Assembly (NCBI GenBank): GCA_964459305.1
Contig: CAYWNA010000142.1
Location: 1 to 33,230 of the forward strand
DNA: 33,230 nucleotides
Direction: 5' to 3'
DNA from: CAYWNA01 sp964459305
Lineage (GTDB): Bacteria > Planctomycetota > Planctomycetia > Pirellulales > Pirellulaceae
Of the stretch, positions 25,549 through 33,190 are shown piece by piece. The notes under the pieces were generated by a model. It was given only the letters and a program-made list of their open reading frames with translations. It was not told the DNA's origin and searched no databases. The number at the start of each line of letters is the position of its first letter. Position 1 is the stretch's first letter. The position numbers and the translations under genes are program-made.

Positions 25549-25677
25549 AGGGTGGGCCAAGTCTGCGCGGCCCACCTGAATGCGGTTTCGATACGCGTAC
25601 GCTCTGTCGTCCGTACGATGCTCGCGTGCTGACCTAGCGGGCGCACTTTGGTGGGCCGCGAAGACTTGGCCCACCCT
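25549..25677. repeat. Long inverted repeat between the two large TPR genes
   Basis: The arms at 25549-25576 and 25650-25677 are 28 bases each and are reverse complements with one mismatch, around a loop of 73 bases. The arm core is GGTGGGCCAAGTC. I recall this as an abundant planctomycete intergenic element that yields spurious 'GRVGQVFAAH' peptides. It sits within the 245-base gap between the 790-aa and 2418-aa protein genes, the widest gap between the 790-aa gene and the channel gene. It could form a transcript stem that limits expression of the downstream giant gene. Confidence 0.85.
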
Positions 25678-25711
25678 GCTTGCTGCCGCCTTCTCGTTGT
25701 GATTTCGTCGT

Positions 25712-28084
25712 TCAGTTCCTCGCGCCCAATGCGTCGGAAATCTTCTTCGCGTCGGTCGCCAAGGAGCTTTCGGGAAAGTCGGCGATCAACTGGTCGAAAC
25801 GCCGCTGGGCCTCTGCCTTCCGGCCCATCCGGTATAGGCATCGGCCGTAGTTGAACAGGATCACGTCCATGAATTTCGCATCGGGATGGTACGACAGCAC
25901 CGTCTCGAATGTGTCGATCGCCCGGGCGTAATCCTTCCGCTGATAGTAGTACTCGGCCATCTTGGCCACTGCGTCACCGACTTGCCCGCTGTCGGGAAAC
26001 TGTTCGAACACTCTCGCGTATTCCTCGAATGCCCGGTCGCGAAACTGGTCGGCGCCCGGTCCTTCGGTTTCCTCTGCCCTTTGTTCGTAGCACGCGGCGA
26101 TGCCAAACTGAGCTTCTCCACGAAGTTGGCTGGTTTGCATATTGACCAGCCGTGAGTAGATCCCAATTGCCCGGTTCAAATCCCCTTGCTTGCGTGCGAC
26201 TTCGGCCAATTGCAGTAAAGCCTGATCGAGAAAGCCGCTCTGCGGGAATTCCACCTGCAGGCGTCGGCACATGGCCGCCGCTTGGCTCAGACTGTCCATC
26301 TCGAAGTAGATCTGCCAAAGCTGGACGTACGTCTGTTCGAGCACGCGACCGCCCAGCTTGCGGGCTTCGCCCATGATCTCCGCGCAGACCGCCAAGGCCT
26401 GTTCGTACTTCTCGTCGGCCTTCTCTTTCAGCCCGAACTCCTTGTAACGGTTGCCAATGTTGGTCAGAGCGTCGGCGGTTTTCAATTTCGTCTGAATGCG
26501 CAGTTCTTCATCCGAGATGACTGCCCGCGTAACGCGCACCCCGCCGATGTTGCCCTCCAGACAGCGGGCCTCGTAGCGAACCTCCCTGACGCCCTCACCG
26601 CGATGCCGCTCGTCCAGGTAGACCACCCGCACGATGTCGCCGGGCAGGGCCTGAAGGCTCTGGTCGTTTTCGACCGGCTCCTCGGATTTTTCCAGCGGAA
26701 CCACCGCACGAAACATCCCGGTGTGAATCGAGTCGTCCTCAACTGGCTGTTCGGTAGGGGCCGCGTCGGGTGGGGCAGGTTCAGCGTCGGACGGCTGTCC
26801 CTCTTCTTCCGTCTCGGTCTCCGGCGATTCGGCTTCCGAAGATGCCGGCTCGGTATCGACGGCCATTCCCGCGACTACCGGTATCGACTCGGCTTCCACA
26901 AGCGCGACGTCGACGCGATCGATCCGCTTGTACGCGTCGACCTTTGGTTCCTCGTCATCGGCAAGCTCCGCGTCCGCGGGTTGAGGCTCTTCCTCGCTAG
27001 TTGCCGCTTCGATGGCTTCCGCTTCGAGTTCTTCGTCGGTCTTCAGACGATACACATCGACAGCGGCCATGAGCCGGTCGGCATCCTCAGACTGATCGTG
27101 ATCGGCGTCGATAATTTGGACGTTGACCCCTTTGCCAAGGACCACGCCTTGGAGCGGTTCGCTGAACGCGCCGTCGGTAATCTCCGCCTTGGCGCTGCCC
27201 ACAACGGCTACCTCGGCGAGGACCTTCCGCTCAAGCGTTTGCGAGGCGGTATGATGGTCGAGATAGGTCACGGTCACCCTGTCGCTGCCCTTGATCTCCA
27301 ACTGGCCGCTTTCGGGGGCAGGTGTGCCCAAGCGAGTTGGGATAGAGCCCAGCACGATGCGGACGTTGCGCCCGACCGTAAAGCAACGGACGGTCTCGAC
27401 GTCGCCGCTGGCAACTTCGCATCGGACATCCACTGCGTCGTCAGAACCAAGCACGGCCAGGTCGGCGTCCTCGATCTTCACAAACAGTCGCTTACCGGCC
27501 TCCAACTTCTGGACGCCATCGTCGCCGTCGGCCAGTGTCGTCCCGACCTTTTCCAACGCGTCGATCGCCCGACGGTAATGGCCCAGTTGGAAGTGGGCCA
27601 AGCCGATATAATGGTACGCTTCGTTGAGCTTCGGGCTAACGGGGAACTCGGCAATGACGTCACGGAGCACTTCGAAGCACTTGCCGTAGCTGTGAGCGTG
27701 ATAGTAGCAGACGCCGATGTTCAACATGGCCTCGGCCCGCTGATCCAGGTCCGGGTTCTCTTCCGAGGCCGTGGCTTCGAAATGCGTCCGCGCCAGATCG
27801 TACGACCGGTCCCTTTCGAGAAAGTGGATCCCCAACAACGTGTGCGCCGCGAAACGAACACGGCTGCGGGGATATCGCTCGATGACCGACTGCCAGATTT
27901 CGACCGCCTTGGCAACCTCGTCGCCGTCGTAGCGGGCAGATCCGGCCTCCATCAGTTTTCGGGCCGCACGGTCTTCCACCAGCGAGCCTCGCAGGCCCGA
28001 ATCAGAAGTCTCTTCCTGAGCGAGCACGTGATCCGGAATACCAGTAAACAGAACAAGCATCAGCGGGAATAGAACTCGATGCAT
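25712..28084 (-). CDS. Exported TPR protein with central acidic Ig-like modules
   Basis: 790 residues from the ATG at 28084, which starts directly at a signal peptide (MHRVLFPLMLVLFTGIPDHV, then LAQEE). An upstream in-frame ATG would add 26 non-hydrophobic residues. TPR-like repeats occupy about residues 30-190 (KAVEIWQSVIERYPRSRVRF, ASEENPDLDQRAEAMLNIGV, HYRRAIDALEKVGTTL) and about 500-790 (LNRAIGIYSRLVNMQTSQLR, YARAIDTFETVLSYHPDAKF, AEAQRRFDQLIADFPESS). The middle carries beta modules related to those of the giant protein (NVQIIDADHDQSEDADRLMA; DSIHTGMFRAVVPLEKSE), interrupted by a long Glu/Pro-rich low-complexity stretch near 370-450. The C-terminus resembles BamD/YbgF-like TPR lipoproteins, but no lipobox Cys is present. 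It is first in the cluster leading to the proton channel. Confidence 0.92.
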   Translation of the reverse strand: MHRVLFPLMLVLFTGIPDHVLAQEETSDSGLRGSLVEDRAARKLMEAGSARYDGDEVAKAVEIWQSVIERYPRSRVRFAAHTLLGIHFLERDRSYDLARTHFEATASEENPDLDQRAEAMLNIGVCYYHAHSYGKCFEVLRDVIAEFPVSPKLNEAYHYIGLAHFQLGHYRRAIDALEKVGTTLADGDDGVQKLEAGKRLFVKIEDADLAVLGSDDAVDVRCEVASGDVETVRCFTVGRNVRIVLGSIPTRLGTPAPESGQLEIKGSDRVTVTYLDHHTASQTLERKVLAEVAVVGSAKAEITDGAFSEPLQGVVLGKGVNVQIIDADHDQSEDADRLMAAVDVYRLKTDEELEAEAIEAATSEEEPQPADAELADDEEPKVDAYKRIDRVDVALVEAESIPVVAGMAVDTEPASSEAESPETETEEEGQPSDAEPAPPDAAPTEQPVEDDSIHTGMFRAVVPLEKSEEPVENDQSLQALPGDIVRVVYLDERHRGEGVREVRYEARCLEGNIGGVRVTRAVISDEELRIQTKLKTADALTNIGNRYKEFGLKEKADEKYEQALAVCAEIMGEARKLGGRVLEQTYVQLWQIYFEMDSLSQAAAMCRRLQVEFPQSGFLDQALLQLAEVARKQGDLNRAIGIYSRLVNMQTSQLRGEAQFGIAACYEQRAEETEGPGADQFRDRAFEEYARVFEQFPDSGQVGDAVAKMAEYYYQRKDYARAIDTFETVLSYHPDAKFMDVILFNYGRCLYRMGRKAEAQRRFDQLIADFPESSLATDAKKISDALGARN

Positions 28085-28217
28085 GGCAGTTCTCGCTTGA
28101 AGAAAATGGCGGGTACGGAAGCCATGGGGACATGGGCGTGTGTGGGACATAGTATGCTTCAATCACTGTCGTTGTGCGGTTTCCAAGCGTCAAGCAAAAC
28201 GGCGATTCGCGCCAGCT

Positions 28218-28329
28218 GGGGTCGGGGGGGGGTTTGTTTAAAATAATTTATTAAAAAAAAAAAAAGAAAAAAAAAAAGAAAATAGNNNNNNNNNNTCCGC
28301 GAAAAATGAATTTCTGAACACCCGACCCC
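28218..28329. other. Assembly gap inside a probable palindromic repeat
   Basis: Ten N at 28286-28295 mark a scaffold gap of unknown true size. To the left lies a nine-G run (28224-28232) and then long A runs with scattered G, which look like poor-quality contig-end sequence. GGGGTCGGG at 28218-28226 and CCCGACCCC at 28321-28329 are exact reverse complements, so the gap lies within the two arms of an inverted repeat. Such a hairpin would explain the assembly break. The bases at 28224-28285 should not be interpreted biologically. Confidence 0.8.
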
Positions 28330-28335
28330 TACCTA

Positions 28336-30186
28336 CTACTTCGATTGACGTTTCCCAATCGCAGCCACGGCTGCGATGGAACTATCGCTAAGTGCCGTCG
28401 CGATTTCCGGTGACAGCTTCTTGCCACCGAAAACGGCCAGCGCCGCAGTCGCAACGCCACGGCTATCCTCCGTGGTAATTCGCTTGGCCAATGCCGGCAG
28501 CACGTCGTCGGGCACGGTAGCCAGCCGGCGGTAGAGTTGCTGCTGCCAGATCATCGCTGCCTGCCGATCGCCGGTTTCCGGGTCGATCCGTGGGATTACC
28601 GAGAGGTTCTCCAGCAAGAAATCCACCATGGGTCCCGCGGCCTCGGCGTCGCCGCATAACAACGACGCCATCAAGACATTCTGGTAGTTGCGATGCTCCG
28701 ATTCGATCGCCTCTGCTTCCTTGTCCGGATCGTAGCGTCCTTTGGCGGCGAATCTGGCGGCTGCCCTGCGCAAAGCCGGCAGCGCGTCGCGATCTCCCAG
28801 GCAGCCGAGGCCCATGATCGCCGCCCGGCGGATGTGGCCGGCCTCCTCGGTAGCCTGCATGTATGCCCCGACGGTGCCCGGATCGGCAGTGGCCAGCGAG
28901 AACTCCGAGCCGGCCTTCTTGCGTGGCTTGCCGGCCGCGTAGAACCCTTCCAAAGTCGACCGCGCGTCACCGGCCCGGCTGGCGCCCAAGACCACCAAGG
29001 CCAACGTCGTCTTGCCCACGTCTCCTGAGTCGATCAGTGCGCGAGAGTGTTTTACGGTACTTTCGTCGACCCAGGGGCAAACGGCCAGGCCGATGGTGTC
29101 GGCCAGTTCGTTGGGCAAACCTAGAGGATACTTCGCAACCAGCCCGAGCAGGAAATCGGCTGTCGCTTTGTCGTGGCAGCGCATCGCGGTTTGGTGCAAC
29201 ACCGCCTCAAAACGTTGGCGGCTGGTTTCGTCGATTCCATCCAGAATGTCATAAGCCTTCTCCCTGGCGTCGATGATTGCGCGACGCGATCCGTCGTCCA
29301 GACCATGCGGGGCATTGCGGGGCGCGGCGGCGAGTTGCCGTACGGTTCCGGCAAGAAGAGCCGGCCATCCGTCCCAACGCCAGTATGCAACCTGTCCCTC
29401 TTTGGGATAGCCTTTGCATGTAGCGGCGAACGCGGCCACGCGTCCCTGACCGAACTCATGGACGATCAGCACGGGTTTGTTGTCGCCCGCAACGAGCAAT
29501 ACCTTCGCGCCCGGCTTAGCCTTGGCCTCGTAGTACGAGTACACGCGCGGCGGATTGTCGGACTCTGCACCAGGCAGCCGATCCGCGGCGAAATCCGGCC
29601 CGGGTTTCAGTTCCACGCCTTCGTTAACCTGCTCGGTTTCCAGTCTCCACGGCCCCTCAGCGGGAAACTCCAGTGGAGCCATCTCTGCGAAGGCAGACTT
29701 CTCAGACCGTTCTCCGAAGGAACTGCTGCCGCAAAGGAACAGCACCGATCCGCCATGTTTGACGAAATCGACGAGCACCTGCTGATTCTTGCCAAAGCTC
29801 TTGGCGCCAATATTGCTGACGATCACCAGATGATGGTCCATCACGTGCCCGCTCGGATCGGCATACTGCCGCAGCCAACCCGCGCCGGACGACGAAGAGT
29901 CGCCATATTCCGAGGTGCCTCGATCCGCTTGTGTACTCTCCGTAAACAGGTTTACACCAGCGTGTGCCAGAATCTCCTCGATCCGGTAGTCCCGGTCATA
30001 GTACGCCGACCCGCGCACGATATGCACACGCAACGGCGCGGCCGACGGATAGCTCCATCCCAACTCGTCCGGTGCAGCGTAGCCCGTCGCGGCAAAGGCC
30101 AAGATGGCAAGCAACGGCAAAGCTCGCAGCGTCAGGCCGGTTGCGATTAGGCGAGACCGATAGCGACAGACTTCGAGAGTCCTCAT
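28336..30186 (-). CDS. Exported glutamine-amidotransferase-like protein with HEAT-type repeats
   Basis: 616 residues from the ATG at 30186, which has AAGGAG nine bases upstream; the ATG at 30195 would overlap that site. The signal peptide (LTLRALPLLAILAFAATGYA) is followed by a Rossmann-like domain to about residue 290 (APLRVHIVRGSAYYDRDYRI, HHLVIVSNIGAKSF, FVKHGGSVLFLCGSSSFGE, IVHEFGQGRVAAFAA). This resembles the GATase1-like fold used by ThuA and DUF4159 proteins. No catalytic Cys-His-Glu triad is evident: the Cys in FLCGSSS is at roughly the expected place but its context is unlike amidases. The rest is helical with HEAT-like repeats (AAIMGLGCLGDRDALPALRR). Same strand as the downstream TPR/Exb cluster, separated by 251 bases containing the assembly gap. 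Its function is unknown. Confidence 0.82.
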   Translation of the reverse strand: MRTLEVCRYRSRLIATGLTLRALPLLAILAFAATGYAAPDELGWSYPSAAPLRVHIVRGSAYYDRDYRIEEILAHAGVNLFTESTQADRGTSEYGDSSSSGAGWLRQYADPSGHVMDHHLVIVSNIGAKSFGKNQQVLVDFVKHGGSVLFLCGSSSFGERSEKSAFAEMAPLEFPAEGPWRLETEQVNEGVELKPGPDFAADRLPGAESDNPPRVYSYYEAKAKPGAKVLLVAGDNKPVLIVHEFGQGRVAAFAATCKGYPKEGQVAYWRWDGWPALLAGTVRQLAAAPRNAPHGLDDGSRRAIIDAREKAYDILDGIDETSRQRFEAVLHQTAMRCHDKATADFLLGLVAKYPLGLPNELADTIGLAVCPWVDESTVKHSRALIDSGDVGKTTLALVVLGASRAGDARSTLEGFYAAGKPRKKAGSEFSLATADPGTVGAYMQATEEAGHIRRAAIMGLGCLGDRDALPALRRAAARFAAKGRYDPDKEAEAIESEHRNYQNVLMASLLCGDAEAAGPMVDFLLENLSVIPRIDPETGDRQAAMIWQQQLYRRLATVPDDVLPALAKRITTEDSRGVATAALAVFGGKKLSPEIATALSDSSIAAVAAIGKRQSK

Positions 30187-30265
30187 GGCCGGCATCTCCT
30201 TTATGGCTCAAGTCTTGGTCGGACGGCGGTCGAAACTGGGCGGGCTGTCGCGCCGCGTGCTACAA

Positions 30266-30371
30266 CTAGGCTTTGTTTCAGAGCAAGCAAATCACCGTAG
30301 CTGCGTTCGCCGGAACGCGGGGCTTTCCGCACTCTGGCGAGTGCAGCTACGGGTTCTTCAACAAGGCCTAG
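30266..30371. repeat. Nested inverted repeat, MITE/REP-like
   Basis: The outer arms CTAGGCTTTGTT (30266-30277) and AACAAGGCCTAG (30360-30371) pair with one mismatch. The inner arms CCGTAGCTGCGTTCGCC (30295-30311) and GGCGAGTGCAGCTACGG (30336-30352) pair at 15 of 17 positions. The whole 106 bases would fold back on itself. No gene is inside. It looks like a small non-autonomous dispersed element, and I recall the inner arm from other planctomycete genomes. Confidence 0.75.
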
Positions 30372-30401
30372 TGCGAGTTCAGTACACGTGCGACAGAAAA
30401 C

Positions 30402-30421
30402 CCGAAGTCCGGCGACTTCGG
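30402..30421. repeat. Perfect short hairpin
   Basis: CCGAAGTC and GACTTCGG are exact reverse complements around CGGC. The eight-pair GC-rich stem stands alone between two larger repeats. No U-tract follows on either strand, so I do not call it a terminator. Confidence 0.6.
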
Positions 30422-30548
30422 CTGCGTTGTCAAAACCAAGCAACTTCGCTGGAGGGACAAATATCTCACGGAGGCGACTCTGATTGTACTCTCCCCGGAA
30501 AACCGGGGTCAACGATTTGCCACCAAAGAAATCCGATTTGACTGAGGC

Positions 30549-30668
30549 TGTCCGGGAATTCAACATGCTGGAATCCACGGTTATCGGGAGGGCGAGGCTC
30601 CCGCCGAGCCGAGTGTTGGTGCCAAAAAGCAGGCACAGCAGGAGCTTCGCCCTCCCAATTTCCGGACA
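30549..30668. repeat. Nested inverted repeat ('GEAPA' type)
   Basis: The outer arms TGTCCGGGAATT (30549-30560) and AATTTCCGGACA (30657-30668) pair with one mismatch. The inner arms GGGAGGGCGAGGCTCC (30586-30601) and GGAGCTTCGCCCTCCC (30641-30656) also pair with one mismatch and directly abut the right outer arm. The element translates into spurious 'WEGEAPA' peptides on the minus strand, which I remember as a frequent planctomycete repeat signature. No gene is inside. Confidence 0.75.
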
Positions 30669-30812
30669 CCCTCATTTAACTGCCACACCATGACAATGAA
30701 GGCCGATCCCTGCGTTCCCATCGGTCAGGCTCGGTGTTAGACTGAGAGATCGCGTGGTATTGTGATTCTTCGAGACGAAACAAGCGGCTAAGAGATTGAA
30801 AGGAACCGTCCC

Positions 30813-31697
30813 ATGACGTTGAGACGTTGGCTGGCAGCATTTTCCGCATTCACCGTTTGGTCTTGCCTGGGGATCGTCGCTTCGGCCGCTCCACCCATGA
30901 AGGCCCTGATCGTCGATGGGCAAAACAACCACAATTGGCGAGAGACGACACCCATTCTGAAACAGTTCCTGGAGGAATCAGGGCTGTTTGCCGTCGACGT
31001 GGCCACCTCGCCGCCAAAGAAGAGCGACATGAGTGGCTTCAAACCCAAGTTTGCCGGGTACGATGTTGTCGTCAGCAACTATACCGGCGACGAGTGGCCC
31101 GACAGCACGAAGCAGGCGTTGGTCGACTACGTGTCCGGCGGCGGCGGGCTGGTCATCTACCACGCGGCCAACAATGCCTTTCCCAAGTGGCCAGAATACA
31201 ACGAGATGATCGCAATCGGCGGCTGGGGCGGCCGCAACGAACAGAGCGGACCGTACCTCCGCTGGCGCGACGGCAAGGCCGTGCTAGACAACTCGCCCGG
31301 CAAAGGCGGCGGCCACGGGCCTCGCCACGATTTCCAGATCGTCGTACGCGACGCAGACCACCCCATCACCAGAGACCTGCCTCCGGTGTTCATGCATTAC
31401 AGCGACGAGTTGTATAGCTGGCTCCGCGGCCCCGCCAAGAACGTCAAGGTTTTGGCCACCGCGTTTTCCGACAAAGCGAAACGCGGCAGCGGTGAACACG
31501 AGCCCATGCTCATGACAATCCAATTCGGCGAGGGACGTGTTTTCCACACCGCGATCGGACACGCTGGCGACCAGTGCCGTAGTGTGGCCTTCATCGCCAC
31601 GTTCCTGCGCGGAACTGAATGGGCGGCCACCGGCAAGGTCACCCAGAAGGTGCCCGACGATTTCCCTGGTCCCGATGCGCCGGTGTTGCGTCAATAG
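30813..31697 (+). CDS. Exported ThuA-domain protein
   Basis: 294 residues from an ATG preceded by AAAGGAA. It has a signal peptide (LAAFSAFTVWSCLGIVASAA). The mature part is a ThuA/trehalose-utilisation domain with a class I glutamine-amidotransferase-like fold: KALIVDGQNNHNWRETTPIL near residue 30, YDVVVSNYTGDEWPDST near 84, GGGLVIYHAANNAFPKWPE near 111, RDADHPITRDLPPVFMHYSD near 177, and GRVFHTAIGHAGDQCRS near 245. The family's chemistry is not settled. It is repeatedly found with sugar oxidoreductases and is thought to act on sugar derivatives in polysaccharide breakdown. The gene is 95 bases upstream of a Gfo/Idh/MocA gene on the same strand, probably co-transcribed. Confidence 0.93.
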   Translation: MTLRRWLAAFSAFTVWSCLGIVASAAPPMKALIVDGQNNHNWRETTPILKQFLEESGLFAVDVATSPPKKSDMSGFKPKFAGYDVVVSNYTGDEWPDSTKQALVDYVSGGGGLVIYHAANNAFPKWPEYNEMIAIGGWGGRNEQSGPYLRWRDGKAVLDNSPGKGGGHGPRHDFQIVVRDADHPITRDLPPVFMHYSDELYSWLRGPAKNVKVLATAFSDKAKRGSGEHEPMLMTIQFGEGRVFHTAIGHAGDQCRSVAFIATFLRGTEWAATGKVTQKVPDDFPGPDAPVLRQ

Positions 31698-31792
31698 CGT
31701 CGCCGGTATAGTTCCCAGCCCAGATTTCAGCGATTCAGACGCAATCCCTTGCCCGCACCACTTTCCCTTTTGATTCCTCAAGGAGACGACCG

Positions 31793-33106
31793 ATGAACCA
31801 ACACACCACCCGTCGAACGTTCTTGAAGCAATCTGCGGTGGCCGGTGTCGGCTACTGGGTCGCCGCAGGCACATCACGCGCCCAAAGCAATTCGCCCAAC
31901 GAGAAACTGAACATCGGCATCATCGGTGTGGCCGGTCGTGGCGGTGCCAACACCAACGGCGTTGCCAGCGAGAACATCGTCGCGCTGTGTGACATCGACG
32001 AGAATCGCCTGGCCAAAGCGTCGGCACGGTTTCCCAAGGCCAAGACTCACATCGACTGGCGAAAAATGGTCGATCAGAAAGATCTGGAGGCGGTCGTGGT
32101 CAGCACGGCCGACCAGGTGCACGCATTCTGCAGCGTCTGGGCCATGAACCGCGGCCTGAGCGTGTACTGCGAAAAGCCACTGGCCCATTCGGTCTATGAA
32201 GCCCGCGTCGTTCAGGAAAAGTACATACAGAATCGAGGCAAACTTTCAACCCAGATGGGCACGCAGATCCATGCGGGAAGCAACTATCGCCGAGTGGTCG
32301 AATTGATCCAATCCGGCGCCATCGGACCCGTGACCGAAGCGCACGCGTGGTGCGGCCGCATCGGCCCAGGCGGCGGACTTCCCGAAGGTGAACAACCCGT
32401 GCCGGAATACCTGCATTGGGACCTGTGGCTGGGGCCGGCCCCGTACCGGCCCTACAATTCGAAGTACATGCCCGGCAACATGACCTGGAACCGCTACTGG
32501 GACTACGGGAACGGCACCCTTGGCGACATGGGCAGCCACGTGATCGATTTGGCCTTCTGGGCTCTCAACTTGCGGGACCCGCTAACTTGCGAAACCAAGT
32601 GCGATCCTTCGGAAGCCAGCCCGTACACCAACGCGCGCTGGATGGTCATCAATTGGACGCACCCCTCACGCGACGAGATGCCGCCAGTGAAGCTTACCTG
32701 GTACGATGGCATCCAGCGGCCCCCATCGCCTGAAGGTATCGATTTGAGCAAATGGGGCCTAGGCGTGTTGTTCATCGGCGAGAAAGGCATGCTGCTGTCC
32801 GACTACGGCAAACACATCCTGCTGCCGGAGGACAAGTACCGCGACTTCCCACGGCCGGGGCCGTCGATCCCGCCCTCGCTCGGTCATCACAAGGAGTGGA
32901 TTCACGCCTGCAAGACCGGCGAACCCACGCTATGCAACTTCGACTACTCGGGCAAGCTGATCGAGCACAACCTGCTGGGCAACGTCGCCTATCGAGTCGG
33001 CACAAAACTACAGTGGGACTCGAAGAATCTCAAAGCCACCGGCTGTCCCGATGCGGATAAATACATCCGTCGCAAGTACCGCGAAGGCTGGGTGCTGGAC
33101 GGCTGA
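31793..33106 (+). CDS. Tat-exported Gfo/Idh/MocA family oxidoreductase
   Basis: 437 residues, with AAGGAG eight bases before the ATG. The leader TTRRTFLKQSAVAGVGYWVA is a textbook twin-arginine signal. The NAD(P)-binding Rossmann domain starts at about residue 37 (LNIGIIGVAGRGGANTNG), followed by VALCDIDENRLAKASARF and the family's EKP motif at about 125-129 (YCEKPLAHSVYEARVV). The C-terminal domain contains QMGTQIHAGSNYRRVVELIQ and GTLGDMGSHVIDLAFWALNL, the latter bearing conserved Asp and His residues. Such exported forms are abundant in planctomycetes and presumably oxidise or reduce sugar derivatives in the periplasm after Tat export with bound cofactor. The substrate cannot be read from sequence. 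Confidence 0.95.
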   Translation: MNQHTTRRTFLKQSAVAGVGYWVAAGTSRAQSNSPNEKLNIGIIGVAGRGGANTNGVASENIVALCDIDENRLAKASARFPKAKTHIDWRKMVDQKDLEAVVVSTADQVHAFCSVWAMNRGLSVYCEKPLAHSVYEARVVQEKYIQNRGKLSTQMGTQIHAGSNYRRVVELIQSGAIGPVTEAHAWCGRIGPGGGLPEGEQPVPEYLHWDLWLGPAPYRPYNSKYMPGNMTWNRYWDYGNGTLGDMGSHVIDLAFWALNLRDPLTCETKCDPSEASPYTNARWMVINWTHPSRDEMPPVKLTWYDGIQRPPSPEGIDLSKWGLGVLFIGEKGMLLSDYGKHILLPEDKYRDFPRPGPSIPPSLGHHKEWIHACKTGEPTLCNFDYSGKLIEHNLLGNVAYRVGTKLQWDSKNLKATGCPDADKYIRRKYREGWVLDG

Positions 33107-33150
33107 AAATGGCGAGAGACTAGCTGCCGCGGGAAGCTGACAGCCAACGT

Positions 33151-33179
33151 CTGGCATCACGCGCAGATTACGGTAGAAT
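33151..33179 (+). promoter_or_regulatory. Possible sigma-70-type promoter of the tRNA gene
   Basis: CTGGCA (33151-33156) and TAGAAT (33174-33179) are separated by exactly 17 bases and lie just before the tRNA at 33191. The -10 box fits well (five of six); the -35 box is weak (four of six). Transcription would start about six bases beyond the -10, close to the tRNA 5' end. Confidence 0.4.
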
Positions 33180-33190
33180 TTAGAGTTCGC

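Larger units (their letters stand above)
30187..30812. other. Divergent intergenic region packed with palindromic repeats
   Basis: This gap separates the minus-strand amidotransferase-like gene from the plus-strand ThuA gene and must hold both promoters. Most of it is made of three inverted repeats, listed separately. An ORF of 125 codons on the minus strand (30201-30578) is an accidental reading of these repeats. The stretch 30670-30800 is the only part free of repeats and is the most likely place for the ThuA promoter. I see no convincing -35/-10 pair. Confidence 0.5.

Noticed and set aside
26282..28072. 596-codon open frame on the plus strand
   Set aside because: It is antisense to the exported TPR protein, which has a signal peptide and clear repeats. 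The plus-strand product looks like a mirror of its codons and has no motif.
28232..28285. Poly-A/AT-rich stretch that could be read as a U-tract terminator or promoter
   Set aside because: It abuts the N gap and looks like unreliable contig-end sequence.
30201..30578. 125-codon minus-strand ORF
   Set aside because: It runs through two palindromic repeats and a hairpin, and its peptide is explained by them. No ribosome-binding site is present.
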